The position numbers were made by a program, and so were the translations under genes. Positions 44,843 to 55,197 of a DNA stretch of 64,000 nucleotides are shown here, piece by piece; the first letter of the stretch is position 1; every line of letters starts with the position of its first letter. The notes under the pieces were generated by a model. The model was not told the DNA's origin and made no database searches. It saw nothing but the letters and a program-made list of their open reading frames with translations. Origin of the DNA: Notospermus geniculatus. Lineage: Eukaryota > Nemertea > Pilidiophora > Heteronemertea > Lineidae. The stretch covers positions 30,133 to 94,132 of the forward strand of contig NMRB01002132.1 in assembly GCA_002633025.1 (NCBI GenBank), read 5' to 3'.

Positions 44843-45534
44843 AGTCAGTGTTGCTTTTGGTTTGTACTTCTACATAATAGAGGAGTCTCCACACTTCACA
44901 GAACAGAATGGTATCCCAGAACACATGTCTGTTGTCAGTGAAGAGAGCATCAGTTTGAGTCCCTTTCACAGTGTTTCACATGATCAGACTGCCTCGAATC
45001 TAATAAATTCATTTACTTTTGAAAAAAATCCTACAAAATATCACCAACTCGTGACTTGAAACTCGTATGCGTACGTTTCCATCAATTTCATTTCATGTTG
45101 CCATCAATCATTGAAAAATTCCTCATCAAAATTCATTTACTTGGTTATCTTTCGTCCGATACATCATTTAGGACCTAATCTTTCTCTGTCATCACATTTA
45201 TATCACACCAACATTGTTGATTGAAATGTAATATTTCTGAGACAGAAATCCTGGAATTGATAAATCCTGTGTCTGGGACAACAACGACGTGTTCCTCCTC
45301 AAGATGTGGAATATTATCGCTGTTTCCTAGTTCAGTATGATCGTAAAGGAATCAAACATAAAGGTTTAACTGCGAACGATCTGGTACCTGACGGATACAC
45401 TTCATGTGTTGCCACCAGATGTCTCTCATTGCCTAAATTTTGGCCTTACGTAATAGGCAGAAGTTTCAACTTTTTTTTATAGTGGTGGGGTACATGAATC
45501 TGTCAACTTGATGCCTTGAGTTCAATTTCGGAGT

Positions 45535-45841
45535 CATCTTCGATAATCGAAGGCCGATCTGCTCTCCACTGCGTTACACGGCACATCACCCTTCGAGAAA
45601 TAGACCAGTTGGCGGCGTATCTTGGCATGATGCCAACTTTACCGGTCGACCAATCATATTGCATTTTACATCGGGTCTTCGGCTACCACTATTTGTTCCA
45701 CGATTCGAATGTTACAACACCAATTCTGATTGGCCTCTTCTTCTCGAGGCGGCAGATACGCCGTGGACCGGTCAATTTCTCGAAGGGTGATGTGCGATGT
45801 AACGCAGTGGTGAGCAGATCAGTCTTCGATCATCGAAGATG
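45535..45841. mobile_element. Mutator-like MITE with 9-bp target duplication
   Basis: TTTCGGAGT at 45526-45534 and again at 45842-45850 flanks inverted arms of about 65 bases (CATCTTCGATAATCGAAG at left, CTTCGATCATCGAAGATG at right, continuing through CCACTGCGTTAC). A 9-bp duplication with long arms is the MULE signature. 307 bases, no coding capacity. Confidence 0.87.
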
Positions 45842-46267
45842 TTTCGGAGTATGACAGAGCTAGGTATTTTCAGTGTCATTAGTGTTCCATATGTAAATGT
45901 ACTTAAGTCTATGCAAATGTACACAGATGACCCTGTGCTCTCATCGTTCGTGGGGTTTCATTAATTCAGTCCTGTTGTATCACAAGAGCAGATGGTCAGA
46001 ATTCAACAGAAATTTACACTAACCGGCAGAAGGGTCTTGCCTATCATATGGAAGAGTCAGAATGCAAATCTGTTGAGGTTTAAAGGGATACTGTCCACAT
46101 TTATAAAATGATAAATTTGTAAGTTGAATCTTTATGCTTGATTCCTTTATGGTATGATTCACCATCAAACCCGCATACTCATCTTGGAAGTAGCGCATTA
46201 AAGCCACTAGGGATTGGATAGCGTCCCTCCATTTTCTCAGCAATCTGTGCCGGGGTTTGCTGTCTAA

Positions 46268-46755
46268 AGCCAGGCGTACATCGCACTTGCGACTGGAAGC
46301 AACTGATCTGATCAGTCGCTGGTGATGTACGTGCTGCACGCACATCGCAAATTGAGCAATTCAGTAAACTAGGGGGATCTGATCAGTCGTCATGTCCTGA
46401 CCGTGTAGGCCTACATCGCACTTGTGACTGGCAGCAACTCCGGTAACATCCGGGGCATTGGAATTCGATGAGACTCGGTTTTGTTCAGAAAACTGGCACT
46501 GATCAGTCGCAAGCCTGCGTACATTGCCGCGACTGAACAAAACTGGGTATAGTCGCCAGAAAGTTGAACAAGTATGTGCAACTCGCGGCGACTGGCAAAA
46601 TCTCAGTTGCAGCAAGGCGCAAGGGTGAGCACATCGACCATTTCTGGCGACTGATACAGTCACCTCCAGTTCCAGCGAGATCTTCCCAGTCGCCAGGTAG
46701 CTCAGTGGCGACTAGTTGTCTCCAGTCGCAAGTTCGATGTACACTAGGCTTAAAT
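46268..46755. mobile_element. MITE with CTTGCGACTGGAAGCA ends, subfamily 2
   Basis: AGCCAGGCGTACATCGCACT at left and CGATGTACACTAGGCTT at right. Internal alternation of CTGATCAGTCGC and CAGTCGCAAG blocks on both strands. Copy at 58790-59262. Confidence 0.8.
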
Positions 46756-47169
46756 CATGATGTACGCTAGGCTTAAATAGATAGACCATTACGTCAAATT
46801 CTTTGTTTGCTGGCCAACTAAATTGTATTTGAGCAAATAGATCACTCGATGGTTCTGCACAGGATCCTGTGTCACTTCCTTTGGCATGGTCTGCACTGAT
46901 TATGAGTCCCTTGGTGCACCATTGCACTTGCTTCACAATAATGTCACAACCACCACTCAGTTCTAGGCATGTCAATTGTAATTCCCGAATCACACTAAAA
47001 ATCTTACAAATGTATTGATTGTTTTGTGACATGCTATATAGTTCAGTAGGATCTGTGATATTAACGTACCATAGTAACCATACCAACAAAACAAATATCG
47101 CGTTAGTGACTTGCCACAAAAATCAGACTTTGAATGTGCGCTTCTGCATGGCCTGTGCTGGCATATAGA

Positions 47170-47290
47170 CACACCAGAACTGATACAACACAACACAACA
47201 CAAGAACTGAAGGCGTGCACAGTGATGCACACACCAGAACTGATACAACACAACACAAGAACTGAACGTGCACAGCTGATGCACATGTGT
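47170..47290 (+). repeat. Short tandem duplication around ACACCAGAACTGATACAACA
   Basis: Two units about 58 bases apart containing (AACAC)n and GCACAG..GATGCAC. Confidence 0.85.
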
Positions 47291-47336
47291 CACTGTGTAG
47301 GCTATTTTATGTGCAACACTAAGTAAAAATATTTTT

Positions 47337-47660
47337 AACTCAACTGGTGAGCTTCCGTCGTCCCGGTCCGTCGATGGGCTTCGTCGGCGTCCGTTCGCAG
47401 GGTACATTTTGAAACCGCTGGCCCTATTGACGCCAAACTTGGTACACATGTGCCCCTAGGTCAGATTACCTCAGACACCAAGTTTGGATCTGATTCCCAG
47501 TGTCATCACTAGATGGCCAAAACTGAAAACACGAAACATGCAATAACTAACTGGGCTGGATGATCTCCAACGGGTTTTTGATTTGACCTACATTTCAAGG
47601 TCACAGAGGTCACTATTTGACTTGAAGTGTTCTAACTTGGTGTGATTAGGCCACAATTAT
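47337..47660 (+). repeat. Dispersed repeat of the AACCGCTGGGGC / AGGTCA family
   Basis: Begins TTAACTCAACTGGTGAGC, then CGTCC-rich sequence, then the shared body with TCAAGGTCACAGAGGTCA at 47596. Confidence 0.72.
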
Positions 47661-48059
47661 TTTATTTGTTGTTTTACGGATTTTTTCCCTGGAAACCCCT
47701 GACAGGAGGGAGGAAAATAAATTTTTCATTTGGTTTTTCGCGGAAACCTTGACAGGAGGGTGGAAAATAAATATAAAAATAATTGTAATTATTTGATTAT
47801 TTTTATTATATTTGTCAAAGCATGTAACAGGCGGCTATGAAAAAAATAAAAATGTACAAAAATATAATAAAATTCACTCAATGAATGGGGACGAGAATGA
47901 TTGTTACAACCGCTGTGAATTATTTTTGTCAGACAAGGTTCGTCCAGCATGTCGGCGGTAGAAAAACAAAGCGTTTTTTTCCATTATTTTTATTTTTATT
48001 GATCGGATAATCAGTTTGTGGGCGGCGGCAAAAAAATAATGCCATTTTTTCAATTATTT
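47661..48059. other. AT-rich low-complexity sequence
   Basis: Alternating AAAATAA and TTATTTTT runs with a duplicated CCTTGACAGGAGGGTGGAAA-type block. Related AT-rich sequence with CGACCCTCCTCCTG lies at 38990-39130. No gene seen. Confidence 0.6.
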
Positions 48060-48437
48060 TTAGCTCACCTGTGGTGAGCTTATACAATGGTTGTGCGTCT
48101 GTCGTCCGTCGTCGTCCGTCGTCGTCGTCGTCCGTCGTCGTCCGTCGTCGTCCGTTAGCAGGGCACGTTTCGTAACCGCTGGGGCTATTGATCTGAAACT
48201 TGGTACATATATACCCCTAGGTCATATGACCTATGACAACAAGTTTCGGTCCGATTCGATTCTTGGCTTGGCCACCAGGTGGCTAAAACTGAAAACACAA
48301 AAAGTGCAATAACTCCTGAACTAATGACATGATCATCTCCAAATTTTTATCATAGGTGTATCTAATGAGGATACATAACATATATAACGGGTTTTTGATT
48401 TGACCTACTTTTCAAGGTCACAGAGGTCAAAGTTCAA
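48060..48437 (+). mobile_element. Helentron-like 5' end, cut by an assembly gap
   Basis: Begins AGCTCACCTGTGGTGAGCTT after a T run, then a (GTCGTCC)n microsatellite, then TTCGTAACCGCTGGGGC and the TCAAGGTCACAGAGGTCA block. The gap starts at 48438. Related copies are at 13660-14700, 36190-36605 (minus) and 47340-47660. Confidence 0.6.
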
Positions 48438-48713
48438 NNNNNNNNNNNNNNNNNNNNNNNNNNNNNNNNNNNNNNNNNNNNNNNNNNNNNNNNNNNNNNN
48501 NNNNNNNNNNNNNNNNNNNNNNNNNNNNNNNNNNNNNNNNNNNNNNNNNNNNNNNNNNNNNNNNNNNNNNNNNNNNNNNNNNNNNNNNNNNNNNNNNNNN
48601 NNNNNNNNNNNNNNNNNNNNNNNNNNNNNNNNNNNNNNNNNNNNNNNNNNNNNNNNNNNNNNNNNNNNNNNNNNNNNNNNNNNNNNNNNNNNNNNNNNNN
48701 NNNNNNNNNNNNN
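48438..48713. other. Assembly gap, 276 N
   Basis: Ends exactly at the start of a MITE with long inverted arms, a structure that often breaks assembly. Confidence 1.
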
Positions 48714-49016
48714 TACAGCTAACTTTTTTCTCGCTGGTTTTAGACCCCATAAATGTATTACCAATAGATAGAAATATGGCACTTCTCAGTCAGTTAGGCC
48801 TGTTTAGAATATGAGATAATTAGTATTTGTTATAAAAATGGAATTTTCAGTGATTTTGATGGATTTGGGGCAAAATTTGACATATACGTCATTTCTATGT
48901 TACAGCGATGTCATATAATGTTTAAAATATAGCTATTTGACTGAGAGGTGCCATATTTCTATCTATTGGTAATACATTTATAGGGTCTAAAACCGGCGAG
49001 AAAAAAGTTAGTTGTA
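48714..49016. mobile_element. MITE with 78-bp inverted ends beside a gap
   Basis: TACAGCTAACTTTTTTCTCG at the left edge of the resolved sequence and CGAGAAAAAAGTTAGTTGTA at the right. Arms match for about 78 bases, through ATGTATTACCAATAGATAG. TA at the ends. Confidence 0.88.
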
Positions 49017-49229
49017 CATAGACACCTCAATTTGTAATACAAGTCTGTGTAAGTATTGCAATGGGATTCCAATAAACAATTTTAAGAATCTTAATTAGGG
49101 GTATAAAGCTACTAAATTGAAATGTCCATCACATGATTTCAGACACCTCAGACATCAGACTGATCAAAAATCCATGTTGGATCTGGTCACGAAATTGGTA
49201 GTCAAACTGAAAAATTTGGGGTCTGGCTC

Positions 49230-49520
49230 ATGGACTATATGAGGGGAACGTTCCTTTTGATGACCAGCTCCGCCATCCATCCAAGATGCTGGCTGTGTGG
49301 CCATCTTGAATTCATTTTCCATCAGTTGACTTGAGAATGATTGAGAACGCTTTGAGCGATCAACATGAAATTTTTTGTGAGGGTTTGTGTCTATGAGTGG
49401 TAAGTTCCTTTCGATGGCGAGCTCCTCTGCTGCACATCCAAGATGGCGGCTATGTGGTCATCTTGAATACCATTCCCATCAAAAATCTTTAGAATGCTTT
49501 CAGCGATTGCCTCGAAGGAA
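49230..49520 (+). repeat. Two units of the AAGATGG(C/T)GGC tandem repeat
   Basis: Same unit as 22035-22700, including ATCCAAGATGGCGGCTATG, an exact match to the YY1 core. Confidence 0.82.
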
Positions 49521-50163
49521 TTAAGGAATTAAACCCGAGGCAGACGGTTTTGGTTGTGATACCAAAACCCGCGAGGGTGGAGCTAAAATGTAGTCCAAAC
49601 ACTCAGCGAAGCACCTCGGGTTTGGACGGGATTTTTGTTCCGGTAGAGAGTGGTGTAGAGTGATGACCCAATTGATATTATCTAGATCCAATCAACAACA
49701 ACAATGCTGTCTTCGCTGGGAAATTTCTGATACTTGTTTATTGATTTCTGTAAATCCTTGAGCTTATTTGAAAAATCCTCGATTCATTTCCGTGGCTATC
49801 ATTCGTATGTCTGCCATTGGTTTCTTTTATCAGTTCATTACGAACCGGGCGTGACATTGATCTTTCTATAAACCACCCTCATCTTACCGGATCAACGTGA
49901 AGCCGGCTGGTTTCCAGCAGAATTATTCCAGAAATCATATGCTTGGGTTCTGCCGGTGTTGCTTTGTGAGTGTCAACACAGAACCTGTGAAGTGTGATGC
50001 GGAAGTTGAACAGTTGATGTCATCCTGAGAACATCAGGGTTCTTTGCGCTCGCTCCCTTTTGTCACCGCACACAAACCCCTGAGGACATCACCTGATTTG
50101 CTGGGGTGTTTGGTGCCTGAGAAAAAGCACCCAATCAGTGAACGCCATTCTGAGTCGCCTTAA

Positions 50164-50367
50164 AGCACCACGGTATTGCCACTTTCTGTCGACAGCCGGC
50201 GCCACTGGTACCCTTTCTCCAATACTGTAGTTAAGCCTTTCGCCCCAGTGTTGGAGAATGTATGATTACACTACAATGCACGTAGTAGCATGCGTAGTTT
50301 ATCAAGTCGTCAATAGAGGTCTCCTTAACCCGGGTAGGTATAACGCAGGAAGCAATACTGTGGTCCT
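50164..50367. mobile_element. TTAA-target MITE, family T3
   Basis: AGCACCACGGTATTGCCACT and GCAATACTGTGGTCC ends with TTAA on both sides. Shares TGTCGACAGC and CCCCAGTGTTGGAGAATGT with the degraded copy at 35963-36150. Confidence 0.85.
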
Positions 50368-51423
50368 TTAAGATGACAGGTGTTAGACGTAGATTGTGTC
50401 GTAGTGTCACGCAGAACACAGTGCTGAACTGCCTCGACTTCCCCAACTGAACCTAACAAGATCGGCTGGGTTACATATTAAGTTTTTTTTTTAAAAAGGT
50501 AAAATGTGGAGTTTGGGAGAAAGAGTAATGTGGCATCCCCCGTCCATGTTCTTTAGATTGAAAGAGTTAAAATATTAAACTGGCTGCCCAATGCCATCAG
50601 GCGCCCACTCTAATCAAATGATGTCTAGGGACCAGTCTTGGTGACTCACACGTACTATCACTATAACATCTTATCAACCTCTTCTAGGTGGACGACTTTA
50701 CATCGTTCATCTCAAGGTCAGACCAAGGTCATACTTGTTGCTTCCATTTTATGAGATTACACTTTAATATCCTTTGGATTACACTTTAATATCCTTTGGA
50801 TCAACAATTTGATGCCCGTCAATGACTCACTTGAATCCATCTGTACACACTTGACAACTTTGTGATTACTTAATTATTGGACTTGTAGTTCTTGTAGTAT
50901 ATTACATGGACACATATTGCCAAAGTTGAGATCAAGTGCCGTGGTGAGTCTACAGTGGTGGTTTTTTCAGGCAACGTTCATGAAATGAGAAATCCAAAGA
51001 TCAAGTCCTGCCAGTGTTTCCGCCAGTGGGTACTATTATCCCTCAAAGGAACACAAAAGGGCCATTTTCTTTAATTTCGTGCGTATTTTGTTGATTTTGA
51101 AGAAATTAGTACCCTCAAAAAAATTTCTGGCAGATACCTTGCCTGCACAGAGTTAGTACTCTCTTAGGTCCAAAAATGAGAAAAATTATGAAAAACGAGG
51201 GCAAATCCATCAATTATTATGACACGCTGGGACATTTTGCCAAAGTAATGATGGTAAATGATCTGTCAAAACTTCAGCTTTTTAAGAAAATACTTTCTTT
51301 GTATTAGAATGGGAAATGAAGAGTAGTGACGGTTTTAAATGGAAATAAGAAATACATGTAGTGGAAATAGTTTGTTCTAACATTCATCCCACAAAATGTA
51401 TCATTTTAACCAACAAACAAACT

Positions 51424-52204
51424 TACTTTATCCTCGCCTCTAAGGCTTCCTGTACATAGAAGTATACGGTATTCGGTATACTCTATACGGTATACGGACA
51501 CGGCGATTTATATACGATATACGCTGGGCTGAACTCGGCAATTTGGTCGTTCGATTTGCATTGTCGGAAAGGACTAAGTCATGTAGAGGATGCGTCAGGA
51601 TGTTTTTTACACCCAACCCCCGAGTGACTGAGAAAGGGTTAGCATTTTGGGGGCACTCTGTAAAATATTTCCTTTGCTGAATTATCGAACCTGAACTTTG
51701 TTTCACAATCAGACACTATGAATAGCAATATTTACTTTGATTTTGATTGCCGGGAATATATTTCTGCTGAAAATCAACGAAAAAAAATATTTAGAAATGA
51801 ATAAACTGACCAATCTATGCCAATTCTCCCGACCACGGTCAGTATACGCTGAGGAAAAATCGTGCAAGCGCGATTCCTTGTATACGCGAATAGCGTGCAC
51901 CGTTCCACGTATTAAAGGGCTATGTTAACCCGCTCTTTGAAATAAGCTTGTTCGTTTTCTAGTATACGCGTGCATTACGAAACGTGCACCAAATACCGAA
52001 TACCGTATACTTCTATGTACAGGAAGCCTAAGGGGCCAGTCCAGAGTATGCAGACCAAACCTACACATATAGACCATTCTCAAAATTACGTATAGCGACA
52101 AAGATCTGTGCAATTCCGCCGATATCTCAACCACAACCTCGGTCTGAAACTGAATGACATGATGGAGACAACCTGACGACGAGGATAGAGGCGAGGATAA
52201 AGTA
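51424..52204. mobile_element. Nested pair: outer ACTTTATCCTCGCCTCTA ends, inner PIF-like element
   Basis: The inner element 51444-52028 has ends GGCTTCCTGTACATAGAAGT and ACTTCTATGTACAGGAAGCC and TAA on both sides (51441-51443 and 52029-52031). The outer inverted repeat ACTTTATCCTCGCCTCTA is at 51424-51442 and 52186-52204. Confidence 0.85.
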
Positions 52205-52369
52205 TTTGTGAACGCGATGTTGATTTACCCAGTTACCAAATAATCCTGAAACCTTTACTGCCTTTCATGTGGGATCGTCGAGTCTGTGTTAAGTAGTTGC
52301 TCCTAAATTGGCAATTCACCCTGACAGCGAAAATTGTTCCCTTCTTTAGCTAATGCAATTCGCTTCACT

Positions 52370-52745
52370 GTGAAAATAGAAAAGGGACCTTCCCCTGATA
52401 GAGACCAACCCTTACAAAAAAATTCAGGTTGATTGCGCAAAGTGTTCTCAAGTTAATCGATGAAAACTGATTTGAAGATGGCCACCATCTTGGATGGGTG
52501 GCGGAGCTGGTCATCGAAAGGAACCTTCCCCTGATAGAGACCAACCCTCACAAAAAAATTCAGGTTGATTGCGCAAAGCGTTCTCAAGTTAATCGACAGA
52601 AACCAATTTCAAGATGGCCACAATAGCCGCCATCTTGGATGGGCAGTGGAGCTGGTCATTGAAAGAAACCTTCCCCTCGTAGAGACAAACCCTCACAAAA
52701 AATTTTGGTTGATCGGTCAAAGCGTTCTCAAGCTAACTGACTGAA
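52370..52745 (-). repeat. Two to three units of the AAGATGG(C/T)GGC tandem repeat, reverse
   Basis: Minus-strand units with GGTTGATTGCGCAAAG and GGCCACCATCTTGGATGGG, about 155 bases apart. Confidence 0.82.
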
Positions 52746-52878
52746 ACCAAATGTTAACGGACACCAACACTGATGCACACACCACGACATAATGCACCCG
52801 ACTTTCGGAAGTCAGTGGCATTATGAAAGGAACTGCACCTGAAGAAAATCCCTAATTCATGTTAAATTGATTTTTCAG

Positions 52879-52914
52879 ATCCTCCTAATGCCTGGCTGGA
52901 GAAACCTGTAACAG
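52879..52914 (+). CDS. Candidate 36-nt microexon, gene C
   Basis: Acceptor TTGATTTTTCAG is followed by 36 nt to donor AACAG|GTACTG. The open frame enters with two bases and leaves one, reading PPNAWLEKPVT. The exon at 53536 enters with two bases, so the two join in frame, giving Glu at the junction. Such 1-1 symmetrical exons are typical of extracellular modular proteins. The short length limits confidence. Confidence 0.45.
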
Positions 52915-52995
52915 GTACTGTTGTCTTACTGTTTCTTATGCTGTTTACCACGATGGCTTGATTTGTCAACTGAATTTTGTTTCCACTCAATGGTT

Positions 52996-53239
52996 TCAAT
53001 AGATGGTATCACTCCAAAAGAGTGCGGCACCTGACGGGTCAGCGTCATGAAGTCCTGCACGTCATTTCTGACACCAGGACGAGACTCGAAAAAAATCCAG
53101 TTGTTTCAGCGATCATGACGTTGTGAAACAATTTGATTTTTTTTTGTCTCACCTCGAGACATCATGAAATGACGTGCGCGACGTCATGACGCTGACCCCG
53201 TCAGGTGCTGTGCTCTTTTGGAGTGATAGAGTCTATTGA
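52996..53239. mobile_element. Hairpin MITE in the intron between two gene C exons
   Basis: Arms of about 72 bases: TCAATAGATGGTATCACTCC at left, GGAGTGATAGAGTCTATTGA at right, through GCACCTGACGGGTCAGCGTC. Lies 82 bases after the 52914 exon. Confidence 0.87.
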
Positions 53240-53535
53240 AGTTGTTTTACGGTAATTGAAAGTAATGGAACTAACATTGGAAAAAAGAAACTTTGGTCGC
53301 ACTGCTCGCAGCGCCACATCGTGACGTTAGTTTCTCCAGTGATTTCCCCTCCTAATGTACCCTCAATGCATTACACCAAATTTTTGGCTAATTGGACTTA
53401 AAATATACGTAGCCACCAATCAGCCATCTTGAGAACTGGATTTATGTCACCCGGGTGAGCACATGGTCCCTTTTAACTGTTCATTTCATCGTTATTGTAA
53501 CTTGATATTTTTCAGATATTATTTGATGTTTTTCA

Positions 53536-53690
53536 GAATGTCCCCGATTGAAATCTCGAGGGGGTTTTATCCTTCTTCAAAATCTAGCTCAGGAAAGCAA
53601 GTACTATGACTGCCTATGGGTGCTGATGCCACCCTCTGGTGCCCAGGCCTATGCCAAAGTGGAACAAGTACAACATAATAAGAGTAAGTA
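53536..53690 (+). CDS. Candidate exon of an extracellular, possibly CUB-like, domain, gene C
   Basis: A 155-nt exon between GATGTTTTTCAG and a near-ideal donor AAGA|GTAAGTATA, with phase-1 introns on both sides. Only this frame is open. It starts CPRLKSRGGFILLQNLAQ and continues ESKYYDCLWVLMPPSGAQAY. The spacing Tyr-x-Cys-x-Trp-x-x-x-x-Pro-x-Gly resembles the middle of CUB domains (Y..C.W.I..P.G), but the match is partial. Together with the phase-1 neighbours it suggests a secreted or membrane protein. Linking it to the signal-peptide exon at 36783 over 16 kb is inference. Confidence 0.58.
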
Positions 53691-54771
53691 TATAGATGCA
53701 GAAACACCAAGGTCCACAGAAATGAATAGAGGTTACGTTCTCATAACCATTTGTGCACAGCAACACGACCAACTTTTGTCCCAGAACATTGGTAGAACAT
53801 GAAATAGTAACGGGTTTCTAAGGTGAAAGACACAGCTTCCTACGGGATTCGAACCCACGGACCCTCGCATTAGGCATCAATCCCCAGCACTCAGGAGCAA
53901 CACACCTTTACCACTAGGCCAAATCCCCATCTTCCCCATCAGAACATTGGTAGGAGTGCAAACTCAATGATGTCACAGGTGGTGTGGTTCTCAGCAAGGT
54001 CAGTTTTATTCTCAACGCAGATAGTATTCTGGCCTAAACAGTGGTGGGCAACTTGCTGAAATTTCTTTAAGAAATCAGAATAATAATTGGATCTTTACCC
54101 AATCATGACCTCCCGATGATAAACGTCTACTAAGGTACATACGTTGCATCTGGACAATGAACAAATGACCCACAACCATACCTTTCTGTCCAGACTCCAC
54201 TAACAACAATACCCTCCCAGCCTGTCTTAACAGAACATTACAGATATTTGCTTGAAGAGATTATAGTGCGTGATCTGGTAGCCTAATCTCATCGTAACGA
54301 GTCCGGGGACGACATTGCATAGGTTAGTTACAAGATACTGCATACGATAGCGGCAGATCTTAGGATGATTTCGCTCTCGACATCGTGATCAGATCTGCTA
54401 TCAATAATTAATGGCTTTAACCCATCCAATAATGGGAGTAGACACAGCCATGTCCAAATGAATTTCACTATTGTAGGGTAGTAACATGTTGCTTTCACCA
54501 TAATTCTCAAAGGACAAATTTTGAACTTAAAGCGAATCGATAGCGGATTTTGTTTACATTTGGCTGGTGTTTGTAAACACAAAATTCAGCCAATCAAAAT
54601 GCACGAAAATTTCTTTGTTGACATTCTGGAGAAGTTTGTTTACATTTTTTCCTGAAAATTCGTCCCCTTTCAAATTCTATTTCTAAATCAAATTTTTTCG
54701 CTATCGATTCGCTTTAAGGGATCCTACAGCCCCCTTCATAGCCATTTTGATGTGCTTACAGCAGAATCTAA
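53691..54771. other. Intron-like sequence after the last gene C exon
   Basis: Contains one tRNA-like SINE head (53836-53940) and the inverted pair CTTAAAGCGAATCGATAGCG / CGCTATCGATTCGCTTTAAG at 54527 and 54698, a likely MITE of about 190 bases with TTAA-like edges. No further exon was found. Confidence 0.5.
53836..53940 (-). repeat. tRNA-like SINE head
   Basis: The minus strand shows TTTGGCCTAGTGGTAAAGG (A box) and GGGTTCGAATCCC (B box) separated by a long variable-arm-like stretch. The ends that would form the acceptor stem do not pair, so a functional tRNA is unlikely. Confidence 0.6.
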
Positions 54772-54899
54772 AGCAGGCCTCACATGGGGACCGTTCTGAA
54801 GGCGGTTCAACACGGTTCAAAACCGTGCTGGATCGCCCAAAATGACAGTGGTTTGGTTTGGCATAAGTAGGTGAAAACACGGTGTGGATAAAAAGGTGG

Positions 54900-54999
54900 T
54901 ATTTCATCTTTCCGTCAGGGCCGAAGCCACAGCATTATTGGCCCTGGTAAGTACGGAGGAGGCCATCACAAGCTACTCATGTTCCTCACTTGGATGGGG
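54900..54999 (-). mobile_element. 5'-truncated SINE, family 1, with 11-bp target duplication
   Basis: Only the last 100 bases of SINE family 1 are present, without the tRNA head. It is flanked by TAAAAAGGTGG at 54889-54899 and again at 55000-55010. The host transposon copy at 25532 has this site undisrupted (GTGTGGATACAAGGTGGTG), which confirms the insertion. Long duplications and 5' truncation are the marks of LINE-driven target-primed insertion. Confidence 0.85.
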
Positions 55000-55197
55000 T
55001 AAAAAGGTGGTGATGCGGTTGTCAGCAAGGTTGAGACATGCGGTACAGCTGCGGTCAAACGTGGTGTTAGAAAGAAGGGTGATGTACGGTGTTAACACAG
55101 TCATGTACGGTCCATATGCCATGTATGCGGTCCAGGGGATACCGGGGTATTGCGAGGTGGCCACAAGGTGTTGGGCAATAATATGGTAGCCATTTTT

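Noticed and set aside
46712-47119. 135-codon minus-strand frame with a hydrophobic start
   Set aside because: It has no ATG at its start, contains an internal strong donor and ends inside a MITE. It looks partly protein-like but lacks support.
48400-48782. 107- to 125-codon open frames
   Set aside because: They span the 276-base gap and a MITE.
49925-49969. 45-nt exon-like segment between TTTCCAGCAG and GTGAGTGTC
   Set aside because: All three frames are open, so there is no coding information.
53836-53940. Functional tRNA gene
   Set aside because: A and B boxes are present, but the acceptor-stem ends do not pair.
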